From Nocardia terpenica (lineage in GTDB: Bacteria > Actinomycetota > Actinomycetes > Mycobacteriales > Mycobacteriaceae), in the NCBI RefSeq assembly GCF_013186535.1, contig NZ_JABMCZ010000002.1:930001-994000 (forward strand): DNA of 64,000 nucleotides. Direction: 5' to 3'. Position numbers and translations under genes: made by a program. Below are positions 40,501-48,758 of this stretch, one piece after another (the stretch's first letter is position 1; each line of letters opens with the position of its first letter). The notes below the pieces were generated by a model. The model saw only the letters and a program-made list of their open reading frames with translations. It searched no databases and had not been told where the DNA came from.

Positions 40501-41040
40501 TTCGGCCGGGACGTTCTGCATATCGACTTCGGCACTCCGCTGCACCAGCGCTGGATACCTGGCGGTGAAAATCGCTGCCGCGGCGAAGAATCCGAACTTG
40601 CAGACCAGCAGTGCGGCGGCATTGCTCGGGAACCAGTGCTGGAGGGCGGTCAATGTCGCCGCATCGAGGGTGAAGCACACCGCCCAGGCGGCCGTGATCG
40701 TCACGTTCACGCGACGGAAACGCGCTGTCCCCGCGACGAATTCACTCACGCTGCGACGTGCGATGCCTACCGTGAAGGGCCGCCCTATCGCGAGACCCAG
40801 CCAGGCCGCGACCGCGAGCCAGCCGAGGGGCAGCGCCGTACCGTAGTGCAGCAGCGCGAGATTCGGCACGAACCAGGACAGCACCGTCAGCACGGCCATG
40901 TAGGCGGCGCTGGAGATGTCGAGAAGCATTGCATCCCAGGCTGTTCCGGCACGGCGGTCGTCGACCAGCAGCACCAGGGCCGCCGCCAGGCCCGCGGTCG
41001 CCCCGGCGCGGTAATCGAATCCGCCGACCACCGCCAGCAC
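40498..41040 (-). CDS. Membrane protein, unknown, start uncertain
   Basis: About 180 residues with five or six predicted helices (ATAGLAAALVLLV, YMAVLTVLSWFVPNLALL, LPLGWLAVAAWLGLAIG, VTITAAWAVCFTLDAATLT, LLVCKFGFFAAAAIFTARY). The GTG at 41040 lacks a Shine-Dalgarno, and the coding-like frame continues upstream (LLAGGEEALAVVQDQPPW) to a stop near 41138 without an ATG or GTG. The true start may be lost or non-canonical, so this may be a truncated gene. No family recognised. Confidence 0.5.
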   Translation of the reverse strand: MLAVVGGFDYRAGATAGLAAALVLLVDDRRAGTAWDAMLLDISSAAYMAVLTVLSWFVPNLALLHYGTALPLGWLAVAAWLGLAIGRPFTVGIARRSVSEFVAGTARFRRVNVTITAAWAVCFTLDAATLTALQHWFPSNAAALLVCKFGFFAAAAIFTARYPALVQRSAEVDMQNVPAE

Positions 41041-41047
41041 GATCCAC

Positions 41048-41168
41048 GGCGGCTGGTCCTGGACTACGGCAAGCGCTTCCTCGCCACCCGCAAGTAGTGG
41101 CTGGAGGAAACCGCCGAGCAGATCGCGCCGTCGTCCACGTCACAATCCCGGACCGACAAGAACCCTTG
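41048..41168 (+). pseudogene. Possible remnant of a regulator C-terminus
   Basis: Plus-strand reading gives RRLVLDYGKRFLATRK, a TAG stop, then WLEETAEQIAPSS in the same frame. The pattern recalls the C-terminal helices of PadR-like regulators with an inserted stop. Support is weak and rests on composition. The rest of 41041-41202 shows no intact gene. Confidence 0.22.
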
Positions 41169-41202
41169 AGCTAAACCGGCCTTGAGGTCTTACGGTCGTC
41201 CC

Positions 41203-42645
41203 ATGAATTCGGAACTCGAGGCGGGCACAGGGTCCTGGGGCGAGCTGTTCGGACGCGGCCGATTGGGCGCGTCGATCGTTCTCAGCGGCGGCGTCGTGCT
41301 CTACGCCATCAATGTGTATGTGACGGCCAGCCTGCTGCCCACGGCGGTGCGCGATATCGGCGGGGAGCGGTTCTTCGCCTGGAACGCCACCGCCTTCCTG
41401 ATCGCCTCGGTGATCGCGTCGATGCTGGTCAGCAAGGCCCTGGCCGCGCGGGGACCGGTCGGCGCGTATCTGATCGCGTTCGGGATCTTCATTGCCGGAA
41501 CGCTCGTGTGCGCGGTGAGCCCGGTGATGGGTGTGCTGCTGGTCGGCCGCGCGATCCAGGGTTTCGGCGGCGGCCTGCTGTCCGGCCTCGGCTTCGCGGT
41601 CATCCGGTCGGCCTATCCCGCGCACCTGTGGACGAAGGCATCGGGCATGACGTCCGGAGTGTGGGGACTGGGCGCGTTCATCGGCCCGGCGCTGGGCGGC
41701 GCGATCGCGCAGCTCGGCCCGTGGCGGCTGGCCTTCGTCGCCCTGGCGATCGTGACCGTGCCGATCGCGGCCATCGTGCCGCGCGCGCTGCCACGCGGGG
41801 AGGGCGCCGACGCGGGAGCGCGGGTGCCGACCGTCTCGCTGGTTCTGCTGACCGCCGCCGCATCGCTGATCAGCATGGTCGGCGTGCTGCCGCACGGGAT
41901 TTGGACCGTGGTGGCCGCCGTGCTCGCGGTGGGTGCGGTCGTGGGCTTCCTCGGTTACGAGCGCCGCTCCGGCGGCCGGGTGCTGCCCGCGATCACCTTC
42001 CTGCCCGGCTCGCCGCTGAAGTGGTTGTACCCCACCATCTTCTTCGTCGCGATCGGCATCAATGTCGAGATCTTCGTGCCCATGATCGGCCAGCGGCTCG
42101 CCGGTCTGGAGCCGCTCGCCGCCGGATTCGTCGGCGCCGCAATGTCATTGGGCTGGACCGTGGGCCAGATGGGCAGCGCCAGCGTCGGCCGCGCCCGCGT
42201 CATCGCCGCCCTGCCGATCCTCGGCCCCGCCGTCGTGGCCGCCGGTCTGATACTCACCGCACTGTTCCTGCGCACCGGCGCATCGGGTGCGACCATCGCG
42301 ATCTGGGTGGTGACGCTGTTCATCGCGGGCACCGGCATCGGCGCCGCCTTCCCCCACCTGAGCGTCGCCGTCTTCGGCTCCACCGCCGACCCCACCCAGG
42401 GCCAGCGTGCGGCCGCCGCGATCGGCACCGTCCAACTCATCGCCAACGCCTTCGGCTCCGCCTATGCGGGCGTCCTCATGAACCTCGGCGAGCCGTCGAC
42501 CCTCGACTCGGGCCGATACCTGTTGGTGGGCATGGGAATCGCCGCGGCCCTGGGCGTGGTGACCGCCTCCATGGCCAGGCGGCGAAGCAGGGCCACGGAG
42601 CGCGAAGTCGGCTATGAAGCGGTGCAATCGGTTTCGGTCGCCTAG
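41203..42645 (+). CDS. MFS exporter, multidrug-like
   Basis: A 480-residue major facilitator with about 14 helices, as in the DHA2 drug-proton antiporter group. The A-like motif region is short (SKALAARGPVGAYLIAFGI), and the motif-C-like antiporter helix appears as GVWGLGAFIGPALGGAIAQLGPWR, a good sign of export function. The start ATG at 41203 has little upstream leader and no clear Shine-Dalgarno, so the transcript could be leaderless. It ends before a strong convergent terminator. Substrate unknown. Confidence 0.88.
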   Translation: MNSELEAGTGSWGELFGRGRLGASIVLSGGVVLYAINVYVTASLLPTAVRDIGGERFFAWNATAFLIASVIASMLVSKALAARGPVGAYLIAFGIFIAGTLVCAVSPVMGVLLVGRAIQGFGGGLLSGLGFAVIRSAYPAHLWTKASGMTSGVWGLGAFIGPALGGAIAQLGPWRLAFVALAIVTVPIAAIVPRALPRGEGADAGARVPTVSLVLLTAAASLISMVGVLPHGIWTVVAAVLAVGAVVGFLGYERRSGGRVLPAITFLPGSPLKWLYPTIFFVAIGINVEIFVPMIGQRLAGLEPLAAGFVGAAMSLGWTVGQMGSASVGRARVIAALPILGPAVVAAGLILTALFLRTGASGATIAIWVVTLFIAGTGIGAAFPHLSVAVFGSTADPTQGQRAAAAIGTVQLIANAFGSAYAGVLMNLGEPSTLDSGRYLLVGMGIAAALGVVTASMARRRSRATEREVGYEAVQSVSVA

Positions 42646-42647
42646 CA

Positions 42648-42685
42648 CTGCGGGCGATCGTCACGGCCCGACGATCGCCCCGCAG
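42648..42685. terminator. Bidirectional hairpin between convergent genes
   Basis: CTGCGGGCGATCGT (42648-42661) pairs with ACGATCGCCCCGCAG (42671-42685) with a single bulge and a nine-base loop. It lies between the MFS gene stop and the end of the convergent hydrolase gene. Confidence 0.7.
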
Positions 42686-42697
42686 TCGCGTTGCGGC

Positions 42698-43414
42698 TCA
42701 CCGAAGCTCGTCCAACACCGCCCGCAACGCCCGCTCCACGGCCTCCCGCGACTGCTCGGTGTGATCGAGCTGATCGAACCCGTGCTGCCCCTCCGGCACA
42801 TCGATAATCCGAAGATCCGCACCCCGCTCCCCCGCGGCCCCCACGAACGCCGCCACCCCCTCGGCAATCATCTCCCGCTCCCGCCCCACCCGAGTCAACA
42901 CGATCGGCACCCGCCTCCCCGTACCGACCGCCTCGACGGGCCGAAACCGCGCATCGATCTCCACCCCCGGAAACGCCGCCACCGCCGGATAATTCAACCC
43001 CACACACCGCACCCACTCCGGCGCCTCCCGCAACCAATCGGCCACCAGAAACCCCGCCCCGGAAAAGAACCACAACGCAATCCGCCGCGGATCAACCCGA
43101 GCATCCTTCCGAGCCAACTCGACCGCCGCCACCACATCCTCAGCGGCAGTAGCAAAGTCCCCGAAGTCATGCAGCCGATGATCAACGGTCACACCGACAG
43201 CCCCCCGCGCGGCCACCGCATTCCCATACCCGACGAACAGCGGCCAATCCCGCGGCGTGGGAACCAGATCGGCGGGGACGGGGCCACCGTGCACGAACAC
43301 CACCGCGGGGTACCGCCCGTCCCCTTCCTGCACATAAAGATCAACTCGCCCATGGCGCTCCCGCGCAACCGAGTCGACCGACAGAACAAACGGTTGCAGA
43401 TACGGCGCAGTCAC
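42698..43414 (-). CDS. Alpha/beta hydrolase-fold protein
   Basis: About 238 residues with an alpha/beta-hydrolase core: PAVVFVHGGPVP (oxyanion HGG), DHRLHDFGDFATAAEDVVAAVELARK, the nucleophile strand RRIALWFFSGAGFLVADWL, and the final catalytic His in VPEGQHGFDQLD. The elbow is F-F-S-G-A rather than G-x-S-x-G, which is unusual. It resembles dienelactone-hydrolase or acyl-aminoacyl-peptidase-like proteins. The start is uncertain: a GTG at 43414 gives a compact protein, while an ATG at 43474 adds 20 residues. It is preceded by the Scr1-type regulator gene on the same strand. Confidence 0.75.
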   Translation of the reverse strand: MTAPYLQPFVLSVDSVARERHGRVDLYVQEGDGRYPAVVFVHGGPVPADLVPTPRDWPLFVGYGNAVAARGAVGVTVDHRLHDFGDFATAAEDVVAAVELARKDARVDPRRIALWFFSGAGFLVADWLREAPEWVRCVGLNYPAVAAFPGVEIDARFRPVEAVGTGRRVPIVLTRVGREREMIAEGVAAFVGAAGERGADLRIIDVPEGQHGFDQLDHTEQSREAVERALRAVLDELR

Positions 43415-43492
43415 ACCTCGACGATACCGGATCCCGACTCCGGCATTCGTGCATCGAAACCCCTTGCCGGGCAACCGAAACCGCAGCGCATG

Positions 43493-44329
43493 CTATCCAG
43501 TCCGCGACTCCAGGGCCGCGCGAATCACCCGCCGCGCTCCATCTCCGGTAACAGACTGAGCGGCCAGTACATCGAAGGCCCGACCGTACTGGGCGATCTC
43601 CCGGGGCTGAGTTATCGTCAGCTCCGCCGTCACGGTTTCGACCATGACTCGCGTGTTGTCGAATATGGCGAAGTTCGTCATCGATACTCGATACGGCGTT
43701 TCGGCCGGTACGATACCGAATGTAATTCTGGGCATTCCCACGATAGCCAATAATCGGTCCAGCTGCCCGATCATGGTCTGATCATTGCCGACCGTGGTTC
43801 GCAACGCCTGCTCGGCTATAACGAAATGAAACCGATGGTTACGGCGATACAAGATCTGCTGGCGTTCCATACGCTTGGATACGCCGTCATCGACATCGTC
43901 CGGTACCTGCTGAAACTCCACAACGCTTCGAAGCACACCTTCGGCATACTCCGCCGTCTGAAGTAGACCCGGTATCAAGAACGGATGGTAAACCCGCATC
44001 ACCTCCGTTCCGGACTCCAGCTTGACAGCGGCCTGCTGCCTCCGCTTGGTGCCGGTCCCGAGCACCCGCCGCCATTCGAGCCACGCGGCCTCGATATTCC
44101 GCAGCGTGGCAATCAGGTCGGGTATCTGACCCTCGGCACCCGTGTGGGCGCACCAGGATCGTATATCGGCATCCGTGGGCTTGGTCTTGCCGTATTCGAT
44201 TTTCGAGACCTTGGTTTGATGCCATCCGGCACGCCGGGCGAGCTCGGTACCCGTAAGGCCAGCATCTTGGCGAAGCTCCCGAAGCCGCACCCCGAGAGCT
44301 TCTTTTGCCTGGTCGAGCGAACCTGTCAC
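43493..44329 (-). CDS. Scr1-type XRE regulator (HTH plus DUF5753)
   Basis: A 278-residue protein with an N-terminal XRE helix-turn-helix (LRQDAGLTGTELARRAGWHQTKVSKIEYGK) and a C-terminal DUF5753 domain (MRVYHPFLIPGLLQTAEYAE, RQQILYRRNHRFHFVIAEQALRT). These proteins are abundant in actinomycetes, where they sit next to small DUF397- or DUF6879-type proteins and act in a toxin-antitoxin-like or developmental regulatory fashion. The GTG at 44329 overlaps the DUF6879 stop (GTGA), so the pair is coupled. The partner at 44326-44844 is the expected companion. Confidence 0.9.
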   Translation of the reverse strand: MTGSLDQAKEALGVRLRELRQDAGLTGTELARRAGWHQTKVSKIEYGKTKPTDADIRSWCAHTGAEGQIPDLIATLRNIEAAWLEWRRVLGTGTKRRQQAAVKLESGTEVMRVYHPFLIPGLLQTAEYAEGVLRSVVEFQQVPDDVDDGVSKRMERQQILYRRNHRFHFVIAEQALRTTVGNDQTMIGQLDRLLAIVGMPRITFGIVPAETPYRVSMTNFAIFDNTRVMVETVTAELTITQPREIAQYGRAFDVLAAQSVTGDGARRVIRAALESRTG

Positions 44330-44844
44330 TCGCTGTATTCCGACAGCGGAGTCGCCAGCGGCCAAACCCGTTCTTTCACGGTCCTGATGTACTCGACAAT
44401 CCCGGAGTCGGTGGTTACGGCGCCACCGAGCCATCGACCGTTTTCACCGGGCGCGAAGACGGTGAATGCCACGATCGAATCGTCGAATATCCACCAATCA
44501 TCCGCAGTCAGCTCACCGGAGTCGATCAGGTGCCGCGGCAGATACCGCACATCTTCACCAGCCTCCACATTCAGACGGGCAACATGTTTCGCATACCGGG
44601 TGTAGTCGTTATGCGGCACTGTGACCACTCGCGCACGGTTCACGGCCACACCCCTTGCCACTGTTTCCCTGACCCGGTTCAGCCACGGCTGAAACCATTC
44701 GTAGTCATCGGGCTCGTCGGCCAGAAACCGGGCCAGCGGGGGATAATCCGGAGGGTAATAGTCGTCTCGAACCTCGAGATGGAATGCTTCACGCTGAGCC
44801 TCCCTGAACAGATCGTCGAACGCCTCACCCTGCACTAGCAGCAT
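44326..44844 (-). CDS. DUF6879 protein, partner of Scr1-type regulator
   Basis: A 172-residue acidic protein matching DUF6879: the N-terminal FDDLFREAQREAFHLEVRDDY, the middle VNRARVVTVPHNDYTRYAKHVARLNVEAGEDVRYLPRHL (in pieces) and the end DDWWIFDDSIVAFTVF are the common family landmarks. Function is not established; it is regularly encoded with Scr1-type regulators and may be the effector whose activity they control. GGAGG lies about ten bases before the ATG at 44844. Its start overlaps the next upstream gene by 20 bp. Confidence 0.85.
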   Translation of the reverse strand: MLLVQGEAFDDLFREAQREAFHLEVRDDYYPPDYPPLARFLADEPDDYEWFQPWLNRVRETVARGVAVNRARVVTVPHNDYTRYAKHVARLNVEAGEDVRYLPRHLIDSGELTADDWWIFDDSIVAFTVFAPGENGRWLGGAVTTDSGIVEYIRTVKERVWPLATPLSEYSE

Positions 44845-45157
44845 TGCCGTAAAACCTCCTTTCCAGCCTGGCCACCTCGACAGCCGTCTCACCGGGGCAG
44901 ATGTCCATCTGCTCCAGCGCCTCGAGGTCTGCAACCGGCGCGCCGGACAAGACGAATGTCCCTCGGCCGGTATCGATCATGGTGGCTCCGACAAACGTGT
45001 CGGGCTGTGCGAAACCGAGTAGGAGATGGGGTATCTCGATGGTTCCCGGTGCGTCGGTCTTCCACCCCTGCACGACGTAAGTGCCTCTGTCCGTGGCGTA
45101 CAACGCAGGACAGCCACCGCCTTCGGTGCCGCCTTTGCCGAGGAAATTCAATCGCAT
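44825..45157 (-). CDS. Small conserved companion of the Scr1/DUF6879 pair
   Basis: A 110-residue protein with GGG-rich start (LNFLGKGGTEGGGCPALYATD), repeated short strands (TYVVQGWKTD, TFVLSGAPV) and a negatively charged end (EQMDICPGETAVEVARLERRF). The two YVVQG/FVLSG strands suggest an internal duplication. Similar short proteins with RGTYVVQGW-like motifs accompany Scr1/DUF6879 loci. It is the first gene of the trio with GGAGG seven bases before the ATG at 45157. Biochemical role unknown. Confidence 0.75.
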   Translation of the reverse strand: MRLNFLGKGGTEGGGCPALYATDRGTYVVQGWKTDAPGTIEIPHLLLGFAQPDTFVGATMIDTGRGTFVLSGAPVADLEALEQMDICPGETAVEVARLERRFYGNAASAG

Positions 45158-45401
45158 GATCTGTCCTCCGATCGAGTCATGCGCGTTCGTGCTCGCGCTC
45201 GCTCGATGATCCCTCGGCCGCATCGGATCTGTTGCCGGATAGACAAATTTGAGCATATCGGAGCATACGGCTGGACCGGCCGGGGAGTGCGTTCGTAGCG
45301 TCAGCTGTGGCACTCGAGGCTGGTTGAGCCCGCCGTCCAGCGCGGGCGGACTCCCGGCCTCGAGTTGCCTCACCATCCCCCATGAACGCAAAGGGCTTGT
45401 C

Positions 45402-45566
45402 ATGACCGGACATTCGAGGACGTTCTTTTTCCCCGGTGGGATGCTGCAAGTCGCTGCCTACGACGATGACAGTGACGACGATCCGGGGGTTTATCTCGAG
45501 CTGTACAACTACCCCGGTGCCGAAAGTACGGAGCGCCCGGACAGTTTCGGCGTTGAGACGGGGTGA
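45402..45566 (+). CDS. Small acidic hypothetical protein, 54 residues
   Basis: An ATG frame of 54 codons with AAAGGG upstream. The product begins TGHSRTFFFPGGMLQVAA, is followed by a run of Asp (YDDDSDDDPG) and ends with an acidic tail. It lies between two minus-strand genes, divergent from the Scr1 trio. It has no Cys or membrane segment. The frame could be spurious but composition and start context look real. Confidence 0.42.
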   Translation: MTGHSRTFFFPGGMLQVAAYDDDSDDDPGVYLELYNYPGAESTERPDSFGVETG

Positions 45567-45569
45567 TAC

Positions 45570-46148
45570 TCAGCTCTTCTTGGCCGCCGCCTTCATCTGC
45601 TTCTTGAATGCCCGAACCTCCAGTAGCGTCTCACCGTCGACGATGTCCGCGGCCGATCGGCGAGAGTTCTTCTCCGAGTATGCTCCTGCGGCCTTCTCCC
45701 AACCCTTCGGTTCGACCCCGAGTTGTTTCCCGAGCATTGCCAGGAAGATTCGTGCCTTCTGGTCGCCGTAACCGGGGAGGTCTTTCAGGCGTCGCAGGAC
45801 TTCCTTGCCGTCGGGGTCGCCCTCGGTCCAGATTCGGGAGGTTTCACCGCCGTAGTGCTCGACGACATAGCGGGCCAGGTCCTGGGTGCGGCGGGCCATG
45901 GAGCGGCCGTAGCGGTGGATGGCGGGTGGGGTGGAGCAGAGGTCTTCGAATTCCTGGGGGTCGGCCTCCGCGATTTTGTGGATATCGAAGCCGTCCATTC
46001 GATCGGCGATTTTCCGCGGGCCGCGAAATGCGTGCTCGAGGGGGTACTGCTGGTCGAGCAGCATGCCCGTCAGCAGCGCGAAGTCGTCCTCCGAGAGCAA
46101 TGCGTCGGCCTCGGGTTCCTGCGCAAGACACAGCTTCCGGCTCACCAT
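45570..46148 (-). CDS. HhH-GPD-type base-excision repair protein
   Basis: A 192-residue protein with HhH-GPD base-excision repair features. The helix-hairpin-helix is RLKDLPGYGDQKARIFLAM, and the neighbourhood EDDFALLTGMLLDQQYPLEHAFRGPRKIADRM matches short actinobacterial HhH-GPD proteins. It lacks an iron-sulfur cluster Cys motif and is shorter than Nth/MutY-type enzymes. It probably removes a damaged base, lesion unknown. A hydrophilic Lys-rich tail (FKKQMKAAAKKS) follows. The ATG at 46148 is chosen; upstream sequence overlaps the divergent methyltransferase promoter. Confidence 0.83.
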   Translation of the reverse strand: MVSRKLCLAQEPEADALLSEDDFALLTGMLLDQQYPLEHAFRGPRKIADRMDGFDIHKIAEADPQEFEDLCSTPPAIHRYGRSMARRTQDLARYVVEHYGGETSRIWTEGDPDGKEVLRRLKDLPGYGDQKARIFLAMLGKQLGVEPKGWEKAAGAYSEKNSRRSAADIVDGETLLEVRAFKKQMKAAAKKS

Positions 46149-46213
46149 GACCCGATCATCCCATCCCAGCGGAGTACCGGCGGGTAGGACCATCCCGCGC
46201 GTAGGGTATCCGC

Positions 46214-47050
46214 ATGCCTGACACCCTGGCACCCACACCCGGCACCTCGCCTTCCGGCCTGCGGCCGGACCGTTTCGACCGAGACGGTCAGGACCAGCTC
46301 ATCGACGTCCACGACCTGCAGGCGGCACTGCCCGGCATCCACCGGCTGCGGCACTGGGCCCACGAGGCCCTCGCCGTGCGGCCCGGCGAGGACGCCGTCG
46401 ACATCGGATCCGGGACCGGCACCGAGGTCATGGCCTTCGCCGACGCGGTCGGACCGACCGGAAACGCGGTCGGGGTCGAGCCCGATCCGAATCTGCTGCA
46501 CTCGGCCGAGCGGCGCGTGGCCCAGGCCGGTTCGGCCGCCCGGTTCGTGCCAGGCGACGCCTACAACGTGCCGTTCGGCCCCGACGCCTTCGATGTCGCC
46601 CTGTGCGAGCGGGTCTTCCAGCACCTGACCGCGCCCGCCCGCGCCGCCGGCGAGATCGCGCGCGTGCTGCGCCCCGGCGGCCGGACCGTCGTCATGGACA
46701 GCGACTGGGGCACGGCGATCGTGCATCCCGGCGACCGCCACGTGGTCCGCGAGGTGATCGAGACGCTGATCGCCAACACCACCGACCCGTTCGCGGGCCG
46801 CCGCCTGCCGGGCCTGCTCACCCGCGCGGGCCTGGTCATCGACGATGTCGGCTCGCACGCGCTGGTGCAGGACCGCACGGTCGGCGCGGGGCCACTGCTG
46901 GCACGGATCTCGCGGATGGCGGTGGCGCGCGGCGCGATCACCGAGCAGCAGCGCACCGACCTGCTGACGGAATTACAGGCGGGTGCCGACAGCGGCGACA
47001 TTCACCTGTCCGTCACGATTTTCGCGGTACTCGCGCACAAGCCGGAGTAG
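46214..47050 (+). CDS. SAM-dependent methyltransferase
   Basis: A 278-residue class I methyltransferase. Motif I is AVDIGSGTGTEVMAFADAVG, followed by the acidic VGVEPDPNLL, then VPGDAYNVPFGPDAFDVALCERVFQHL and the post-motif RVLRPGGRTVVMDSDWGT typical of UbiE/Methyltransf_11 proteins. It probably methylates a small molecule. It is divergent from the HhH-GPD gene across ~65 bp and followed by a strong terminator. Substrate unknown. Confidence 0.88.
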   Translation: MPDTLAPTPGTSPSGLRPDRFDRDGQDQLIDVHDLQAALPGIHRLRHWAHEALAVRPGEDAVDIGSGTGTEVMAFADAVGPTGNAVGVEPDPNLLHSAERRVAQAGSAARFVPGDAYNVPFGPDAFDVALCERVFQHLTAPARAAGEIARVLRPGGRTVVMDSDWGTAIVHPGDRHVVREVIETLIANTTDPFAGRRLPGLLTRAGLVIDDVGSHALVQDRTVGAGPLLARISRMAVARGAITEQQRTDLLTELQAGADSGDIHLSVTIFAVLAHKPE

Positions 47051-47057
47051 ACCCGCG

Positions 47058-47096
47058 GCCGCGCCCGTTCGGAAAGCGAACGGGCGCGGCGGTTTT
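47058..47096. terminator. Bidirectional intrinsic terminator
   Basis: GCCGCGCCCGTTCG (47058-47071) and CGAACGGGCGCGGC (47077-47090) form a perfect 14-bp stem with loop GAAAG, followed by GGTTTT. It lies between the convergent methyltransferase and aminotransferase genes. Confidence 0.9.
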
Positions 47097-47098
47097 CG

Positions 47099-48385
47099 CT
47101 ACTTGTCCAGCAGCTTCTCGGTGGCCGCGAGCAGCACGCAGGTCGCCAGGCCCTCCATCGCCGCCTCCAGTTCCGCCGTCGGCGGCAGGCTGGGCGCGAT
47201 GCGAATGTTCTTGTCCTCCGGGTCGTTTCCGTACGGGAAGGCCGCACCCGCGGGCGTCAGCGCGATACCGGCGTCCTTCGCCAGCGCGACCACCCGGGCC
47301 GCGGTGCCCTCCAGCACGTCGAGGCTGATGAAGTAGCCGCCCTTGGGCTCGGTCCAGGACGCGACCTTCGACGCGCCCAGCCGGTCCTCCAGGATCCGCA
47401 GCACCAGCCTGAATTTCGGTTCCAGGATGGCGCGATGCTTCTGCATGTGCGCCCGCACGCCGTCGGCGTCGCGGAAGAAGCGCACGTGCCGCAGCTGGTT
47501 CAGCTTGTCCGGGCCGATGCTCTTCTTGATCGCGTGCCCCAGGTACCACTTCAGGTTGGCGGTGGACCCGCCGATGAAGCTTACGCCCGCACCGGCGAAG
47601 GTGATCTTCGAGGTGGACGCGAATACGAACGGGCGGTTGGGGTTTCCGGCTGCCGCCGCCATGCCCAGCACGTCCAGCACCGGCGCGGCGGTGTCGGTGA
47701 GCGGGTGCACGGCATAGGCGTTGTCCCACATGAGCCGGAAGTCCGGGGCCGCGGTCGGCATCGAAACCAGTTCGCGGACAACGTCTTCCGAGTACACCGC
47801 GCCGGTCGGGTTGGCGTAGTTGGGCACCACCCACATGCCCTTGATCTGCGGATCGTTCGCCACCAGGTCGGCGATGGCGTGCGCGTCCGGGCCGTCGGGT
47901 CCGATGGCGACCGGAATCATCTGCACGCCAAGGGATTCGGTGATCGAGAAGTGCCGGTCGTAGCCGGGGCTCGGGCACAGGAACTTGATCGGCTCCGCCA
48001 CCCAGCGCCGCGGCGAGTCCACGGTGCCGTGCAGCATGGCGAACACGATCACGTCGTGCATGAGCTCGAGGCTGGCGTTGTTGCCCGCGAGCAGGTTCTC
48101 GACGGGGATGCCGAGCAGTTCGCCGAAGATCGCGCGCAGCTCCGGAAGTCCTTGCTGGCCACCGTAGTTGCGGCAGTCGGTGCCGGCGGCGTCGCGGAAG
48201 TCGCCGGGGCCGGGGAGCGTCAGCAGATCCGCCGACAGGTCGAGCTGCTCCGGCGAGGGCTTACCGCGCGTGAGGTCCAGCGTCAGCTTCTCGGTCTTGA
48301 GCTTCGCGTAATTCGCGGTCTGCGTCTCGTGTTCGGACACGAGTTCCGCATGGCTCATCAAACCGATCTGCGTTTGCCGGGGCAT
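47099..48385 (-). CDS. Class I aminotransferase (PLP-dependent)
   Basis: A 428-residue fold-type I aminotransferase of the actinobacterial MocR-like, non-regulator type. Landmarks are LTLDLTRGKPSPEQLDLS, NYGGQQGLPELRAIFGELLG, PNYANPTGAVYSEDVVREL, MWDNAYAVHPLT (Asp binding the PLP nitrogen) and the Schiff-base lysine in FASTSKITFAGAGVSFIG. The ATG at 48385 begins the MPRQTQIGLMSHAELVSEH start usual for these proteins. Substrate is not certain; homologues are often annotated as aspartate or alanine-type transaminases. The SRP RNA gene lies ~135 bp upstream on the same strand. Confidence 0.9.
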   Translation of the reverse strand: MPRQTQIGLMSHAELVSEHETQTANYAKLKTEKLTLDLTRGKPSPEQLDLSADLLTLPGPGDFRDAAGTDCRNYGGQQGLPELRAIFGELLGIPVENLLAGNNASLELMHDVIVFAMLHGTVDSPRRWVAEPIKFLCPSPGYDRHFSITESLGVQMIPVAIGPDGPDAHAIADLVANDPQIKGMWVVPNYANPTGAVYSEDVVRELVSMPTAAPDFRLMWDNAYAVHPLTDTAAPVLDVLGMAAAAGNPNRPFVFASTSKITFAGAGVSFIGGSTANLKWYLGHAIKKSIGPDKLNQLRHVRFFRDADGVRAHMQKHRAILEPKFRLVLRILEDRLGASKVASWTEPKGGYFISLDVLEGTAARVVALAKDAGIALTPAGAAFPYGNDPEDKNIRIAPSLPPTAELEAAMEGLATCVLLAATEKLLDK

Positions 48386-48520
48386 CCTGACAGCCTTTCC
48401 AAGCAGCGACGTTCTGGGATTTGCGGACAGCGGCTGGGCCGGTCCGCCCGCCCACGTTACTCGGGGGGCGCGCCGATCGCGCACGGAATATACCGGCCGA
48501 TCGCGCATGGAATGGGTTGA

Positions 48521-48616
48521 AGGGGACCCCGCGCACCCGGCAGAGCCCGTTGACCCTTGCTGCCTTCCGGCCCTGGGGGAGTTCACAGGATGCACGCCGC
48601 GCGGGATCCGTGGGCC
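48521..48616 (-). ncRNA. ffs: Bacterial small SRP RNA (4.5S-type)
   Basis: On the minus strand the conserved apical core is present: CTGTGAACTCCCCCAGGGCC, then GGAAGGCAGCAAGGGTCAAC and GGGCTCTGCCGGG. The distal stem GGATCCCGCGC pairs with GCGCGGGGTCC with one G-U pair. The RNA binds Ffh for co-translational membrane targeting. It is about 96 nt, the size usual in actinobacteria. Confidence 0.95.
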
Positions 48617-48758
48617 AGTGTAGCGGCTTCGCGCGCGAAGTCCCGCATCGGGTCCCACCGTCGGGCGGCCGACCTCGCGACGTGCGGCATTCGAATCGCT
48701 ACGATCACCTCCGACATTGACGAGGGGGCTTCCGCGCCATGACCGGAGGAATGAACAA

